DNA from: DATKKX01 sp035542775
Lineage (GTDB): Bacteria > Planctomycetota > Phycisphaerae > UBA1845 > UTPLA1
Assembly: GCA_035542775.1 (NCBI GenBank)
Contig: DATKKX010000070.1
Location: forward strand, 1 to 8,340
Direction: 5' to 3'
Length of the DNA: 8,340 nt
Of this stretch, positions 5,610 through 8,340 are shown one piece after another. A model generated the notes under the pieces. It worked only from the letters and a program-made list of their open reading frames with translations. It did no database searches and was not told where the DNA came from. A program made the position numbers and the translations under genes. Position 1 is the first letter of the stretch, and each line of letters begins with the position of its first letter.

Positions 5610-8340
5610 TTACGGGGCGGTGGTGAACGTCCAAACATCTCCCTGCGTGACGGTCACGCCGTCAGCGGCGAGCTCGTCAATCCGCCAATAGTACGTCGTG
5701 CCGGCGACAAGGGGATGGCCGTAAGTCGTTCCGGCCTGTTGTCCCTGGTAGGCGGCCGGAGCGCCGCTTTGGACGTCCGCCCGGATGGTGCTGAAGAACA
5801 CGTTGTGGTAGGCAGCGCCCGCACCGGCGGTCCACTTCATGGAGGTTGTCAGAGTCACGCCGGTGGCGAAATCGGCGGGGGTCGGCGAAGAGGCCTTGCC
5901 CGGCGCGGTCCGGAACTGCCAGATCTCACCCTTGGTCGTGCCGTCGGCCGTCACCGAATCGATCCGCCAATAGTAGATGGTCACGCCGGTCAGCGGGCCC
6001 ACGACGTAGGACGTACCCACCTGGTTGGCCTGGAACTCAGTACTGCTCCTGGTGGCGTCGCTGACCGCCGAAAACGACGTGCCAAAGTAAATATCCTGGC
6101 TGGTTGCCAGCAAGCCGCTGGTCCAGGTGAGCGTCGGATACAGGCTGACGCCGTCCTGGCCGTCGGTGGGATTCGGGTCTGTTGCCTGGCCGGCACCGGT
6201 GGTGAACGACCAGACCGTACCCTTGGTCGTACCACTGGCACTGATCTCATCGATCCGCCAGTAATAGACCGTTCCCGCGTCGAGGAGACCGGGATCGAAG
6301 GTCGTCGCGGTCTGATTGCCCTGGTAGATACCTGCCGTGGCGGGAGTCGCGTTGGTCACGTCAGCGAGGACGGTCCCGAAGTACACATCATGGCTGGTCG
6401 CGGTGGGGCCGGCGGTCCAGCTCAGATCGGCGTTGACGTCGACGCCGGTTTGCTCATCCGTCGGACTGGGGTCGGTTGCCTGGCCGGCCACAGTGGCGAA
6501 GTTCCAGACCGGTCCCTTGGTTTGGCCGCCCGGTGAAACCTCATCGATGCGCCAGTAGTACGTCGTGTTTATGTCCAGGGTGCCGGGGTTGAATGTGGTA
6601 CCGGCCTGCCGACCCTTGTATTCGGCATCCGCCACACCCGCGGACTGCACCTTGGCCTGATCCTTACCGAAATACACGTCGTGCTGAACGGCTCCGGCGC
6701 CCGCGGTCCAGGCAAGCTGCTGATCGAGCGGTCTGGCCTTGGAGCCGTTGGGCGGCGTCGGCGTCGTGCCGACCGGGCCCGGGAGTGCTCCGACGCGGAA
6801 CGTCAGCAGCGGTCCCGTCGTCTTGCCGCCCGGCCCGACGGCGTCGATCCGCCAGTAGTACTGGGTGTCAGGCGTCAGATCATTGGGATCATACACCGTG
6901 ACGCTGACGTCGAGATTGCCCTTGAACACAGAACTGTCGCCGGTGGAAACGGCGGTCTCGCTGGTGCCGAAATAGACGTCGAAGCTGGTGGTGACACCGC
7001 CGCCCGCGCCGACGGACCAGTGCAGGTCGGTGGTGTAGGCGACGTTGGTGGCATTGTCGGCGGGCGTGAATGGTCCGGCGACCTGCGGCGGCGGTGTGGC
7101 GGTGGTGAAGCTGAACACCACGCCCTTGGACGTGCCGCCGGGGCCGAGCGTGTCGATTCGCCAGTAGTAGACCGTACCGCCCAGCAGCGTACCCGGATCG
7201 TAGGTCTTCGCGGTGACGTTGCTCTTGAATTCCGGACTGCTGTGGCTGGCGTTGGCCACGGCCACCGTATCGGTTCCCAGATACACGTCGAAGCTGGTGA
7301 TCGCGGGCACGGCGGACCAGCCGAGGTCGCTGTTGACATCCACATTCACGGCTGCGTCGGCCGGCACCGGATCGGTCACCGCCGGCGGCGGGTCCGCAGT
7401 CTTGAAGTGCAGGACGGCGCCTTTGAGGGTGCCGCCCAGGCCCACCTCGTCAATTCGCCAGTAATACGTGATGGCTGCCAACAACTGCCCGTCGATCAGG
7501 GCTGCAGAGTCGTCGGGATCGTAGCTGGCCGCGGACTGATTCCCCTTGAACACGTCGGTCGTGTCCTTGGTGGCGTTGGTCACAGCGGTTGCGTCCTTGC
7601 CGAAGTAGACGTCGTGGCTGGTCACGTTCTTGCCCGGGGTCCACTGCAGAACCTGGGTGACCGGCGCGGAGGTTACGCCGTCGACCGGGACAAAGTCCTT
7701 GGCCGCGGTCGGCGCCTTGGCGGTGGTGAAGCTCAAGACACTGCCTTTGGTCACGCCGGAGTCGTTGCGCTCATCAATCCGCCAGAAATACTGCGTATCG
7801 GCTGTAAGTCCGCCGGGATCGAACGAAGCAACCGTGAGCGTTCCTTCGTAGACCGCGCTGGCCACGGTGGCGTTTTCGACATCGGTCTCGACCTTACCAA
7901 GATAGACATCATGACTGGTCGCGTTGGTCCCCGAGGTCCAGGTCAGCTTGGTTGTGACGTTTACATCCGTCGCGTTATCTCGAGGGTTGGGACCCACGAT
8001 CGTGCCCGGCAGCGGACCGGGTGTCGTACCCGTGCCCGGCGCGGTGTCGTTCTCGACCACGGTCACGGTGCCGTTGATGGTGGCCGCCAGGTCGGTGCCC
8101 TGGAACACGTAAGCAGTCGCCTGGTAGGAGCCGATTGCGGCGTACTTGTGGGAGATGGAGGTCTTGCCGGCTGGTCCGGCCACATAGCCGGAGCCGTCGC
8201 CGAACACCCAGTTGATTGCCGAGACCAGTGACGGGTTGTTCAAGGCCTCCTGCACGCTGAACGCCACGGTGTAATTCGGCTGATCGAAGAGCTGTACCGC
8301 CGAGATCTGGGCGAGCGGCACGACGGACAGCACGTTACCG
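5610..8340 (-). CDS. PKD plus FN3-like repeat protein, probably secreted or surface-exposed (5' end outside window)
   Basis: The frame is open to the window edge (Gly-Asn precede the GTG at 8333), so the N-terminus and any signal peptide are missing; about 909 residues are visible. Counting from the codon at 8333, residues 38-95 form a PKD domain ('WVFGDGSGY', then 'HKYAAIGSYQATAYVFQG'). A Gly/Thr/Pro-rich linker (about 97-115) follows, then eight FN3-like beta-sandwich repeats. Each has 'DLSWTAG.. ATSHDVYFGT', a 'TFDPG.L..GT.YYWRIDE' strand pair and a closing 'KG.VWSFTT'. Such modules act as spacers or adhesion units in extracellular proteins, and no catalytic domain is visible. The protein stops (TAA) right after the eighth repeat, without dockerin, PEP-CTERM, sortase motif or membrane anchor, so retention would depend on the missing N-terminal part. 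The repeat signature is, to my knowledge, most frequent in planctomycetes. The gene is convergent with scpB and shares its terminator. Adhesin, matrix or carbohydrate-associated roles are all possible. Confidence 0.88.
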   Translation of the reverse strand, partial: GNVLSVVPLAQISAVQLFDQPNYTVAFSVQEALNNPSLVSAINWVFGDGSGYVAGPAGKTSISHKYAAIGSYQATAYVFQGTDLAATINGTVTVVENDTAPGTGTTPGPLPGTIVGPNPRDNATDVNVTTKLTWTSGTNATSHDVYLGKVETDVENATVASAVYEGTLTVASFDPGGLTADTQYFWRIDERNDSGVTKGSVLSFTTAKAPTAAKDFVPVDGVTSAPVTQVLQWTPGKNVTSHDVYFGKDATAVTNATKDTTDVFKGNQSAASYDPDDSAALIDGQLLAAITYYWRIDEVGLGGTLKGAVLHFKTADPPPAVTDPVPADAAVNVDVNSDLGWSAVPAITSFDVYLGTDTVAVANASHSSPEFKSNVTAKTYDPGTLLGGTVYYWRIDTLGPGGTSKGVVFSFTTATPPPQVAGPFTPADNATNVAYTTDLHWSVGAGGGVTTSFDVYFGTSETAVSTGDSSVFKGNLDVSVTVYDPNDLTPDTQYYWRIDAVGPGGKTTGPLLTFRVGALPGPVGTTPTPPNGSKARPLDQQLAWTAGAGAVQHDVYFGKDQAKVQSAGVADAEYKGRQAGTTFNPGTLDINTTYYWRIDEVSPGGQTKGPVWNFATVAGQATDPSPTDEQTGVDVNADLSWTAGPTATSHDVYFGTVLADVTNATPATAGIYQGNQTATTFDPGLLDAGTVYYWRIDEISASGTTKGTVWSFTTGAGQATDPNPTDGQDGVSLYPTLTWTSGLLATSQDIYFGTSFSAVSDATRSSTEFQANQVGTSYVVGPLTGVTIYYWRIDSVTADGTTKGEIWQFRTAPGKASSPTPADFATGVTLTTSMKWTAGAGAAYHNVFFSTIRADVQSGAPAAYQGQQAGTTYGHPLVAGTTYYWRIDELAADGVTVTQGDVWTFTTAP
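5613..8000 (-). repeat. Array of eight about 290-bp tandem coding repeats (FN3-like)
   Basis: In reading order the repeats lie at about 8000-7716, 7715-7386, 7385-7089, 7088-6780, 6779-6480, 6479-6186, 6185-5895 and 5894-5613. The best DNA anchor is the WRID element, seen on the plus strand as TCCGCCAGTAGTA-like copies starting near 5681, 5963, 6254, 6548, 6848, 7157, 7454 and 7778. The spacings are 282-324 bases and all are multiples of three. Repeat 2 is longest, with an insertion before 'YYWRID'. Repeat 8 is most divergent in the first motif ('YHNVFFST'). Repeats 6 and 7 share the opening 'ATDP.PTD.Q.GV' and are probably a more recent duplication. The copies are clearly diverged at the DNA level, so the array is old and not a fresh expansion. 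Confidence 0.85.

Noticed and set aside
5681..7800. Regular spacing of short similar sequences suggesting a CRISPR-like or regulatory repeat array
   Set aside because: The spacing is about 290 bases, always a multiple of three, and each copy encodes WRID in frame; it is a protein repeat.
6681..8231. Long plus-strand open frame (516 codons) opposite the repeat-protein gene, and a similar one at 5586-6536
   Set aside because: Both are antisense to a well-supported repeat gene. Their Gly/Arg/Val-rich translations simply mirror the repeats, match no family, and have no clear ribosome site. GC-rich codon bias keeps the opposite frame open.

Overview
The window is GC-rich and its proteins point to a Planctomycetota-like (PVC group) bacterium, possibly of the Phycisphaerae type. 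This is inferred from the protein style and not from a marker gene. The main clues are a large secreted-type protein with eight repeats carrying the signatures 'SHDVYFGT' and 'YYWRIDE', a HEAT-repeat lipoprotein-like gene ending in an 'LTG...W..W' motif, and an Ig-like protein with a long acidic linker. No phage, transposon, CRISPR, tRNA or rRNA signal was seen.

Layout, left to right. (1) 1-1066 (+) is the 3' end of an unrecognised Ig-like/acidic-linker protein, followed by a strong rho-independent terminator at 1125-1154. (2) A leftward block on the minus strand reads murI (glutamate racemase, 4100-3249), then a HEAT-repeat putative lipoprotein (3187-2384), then a zinc-independent quinone-oxidoreductase-like MDR gene. 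The MDR reading frame is broken by an in-frame TAG at its 15th codon: start and Shine-Dalgarno are intact at 2192, the stop is at 2150-2148, and the open frame resumes down to 1182. (3) A 327-bp divergent intergenic region (4101-4427) has candidate sigma-70-type promoters for murI (minus) and scpB (plus). (4) scpB (4428-5498, +) encodes the winged-helix kleisin-associated subunit of the SMC-ScpA-ScpB condensin, with long disordered acidic tails on both sides of the core. (5) A 12-bp-stem bidirectional terminator (5517-5566) separates scpB from a convergent, 5'-truncated minus-strand gene (5610-8340). That gene encodes a PKD domain followed by eight about 95-residue FN3-like repeats and stops directly after the last repeat.

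Functionally the window mixes housekeeping genes (D-glutamate supply for peptidoglycan, chromosome condensation) with surface or secreted proteins. Apart from murI and the HEAT gene, which may be co-transcribed, the genes do not appear to form one pathway. I see no clear new defence or mobile system. The most unusual items are the single-codon interruption of the oxidoreductase and the unanchored FN3-like repeat array.
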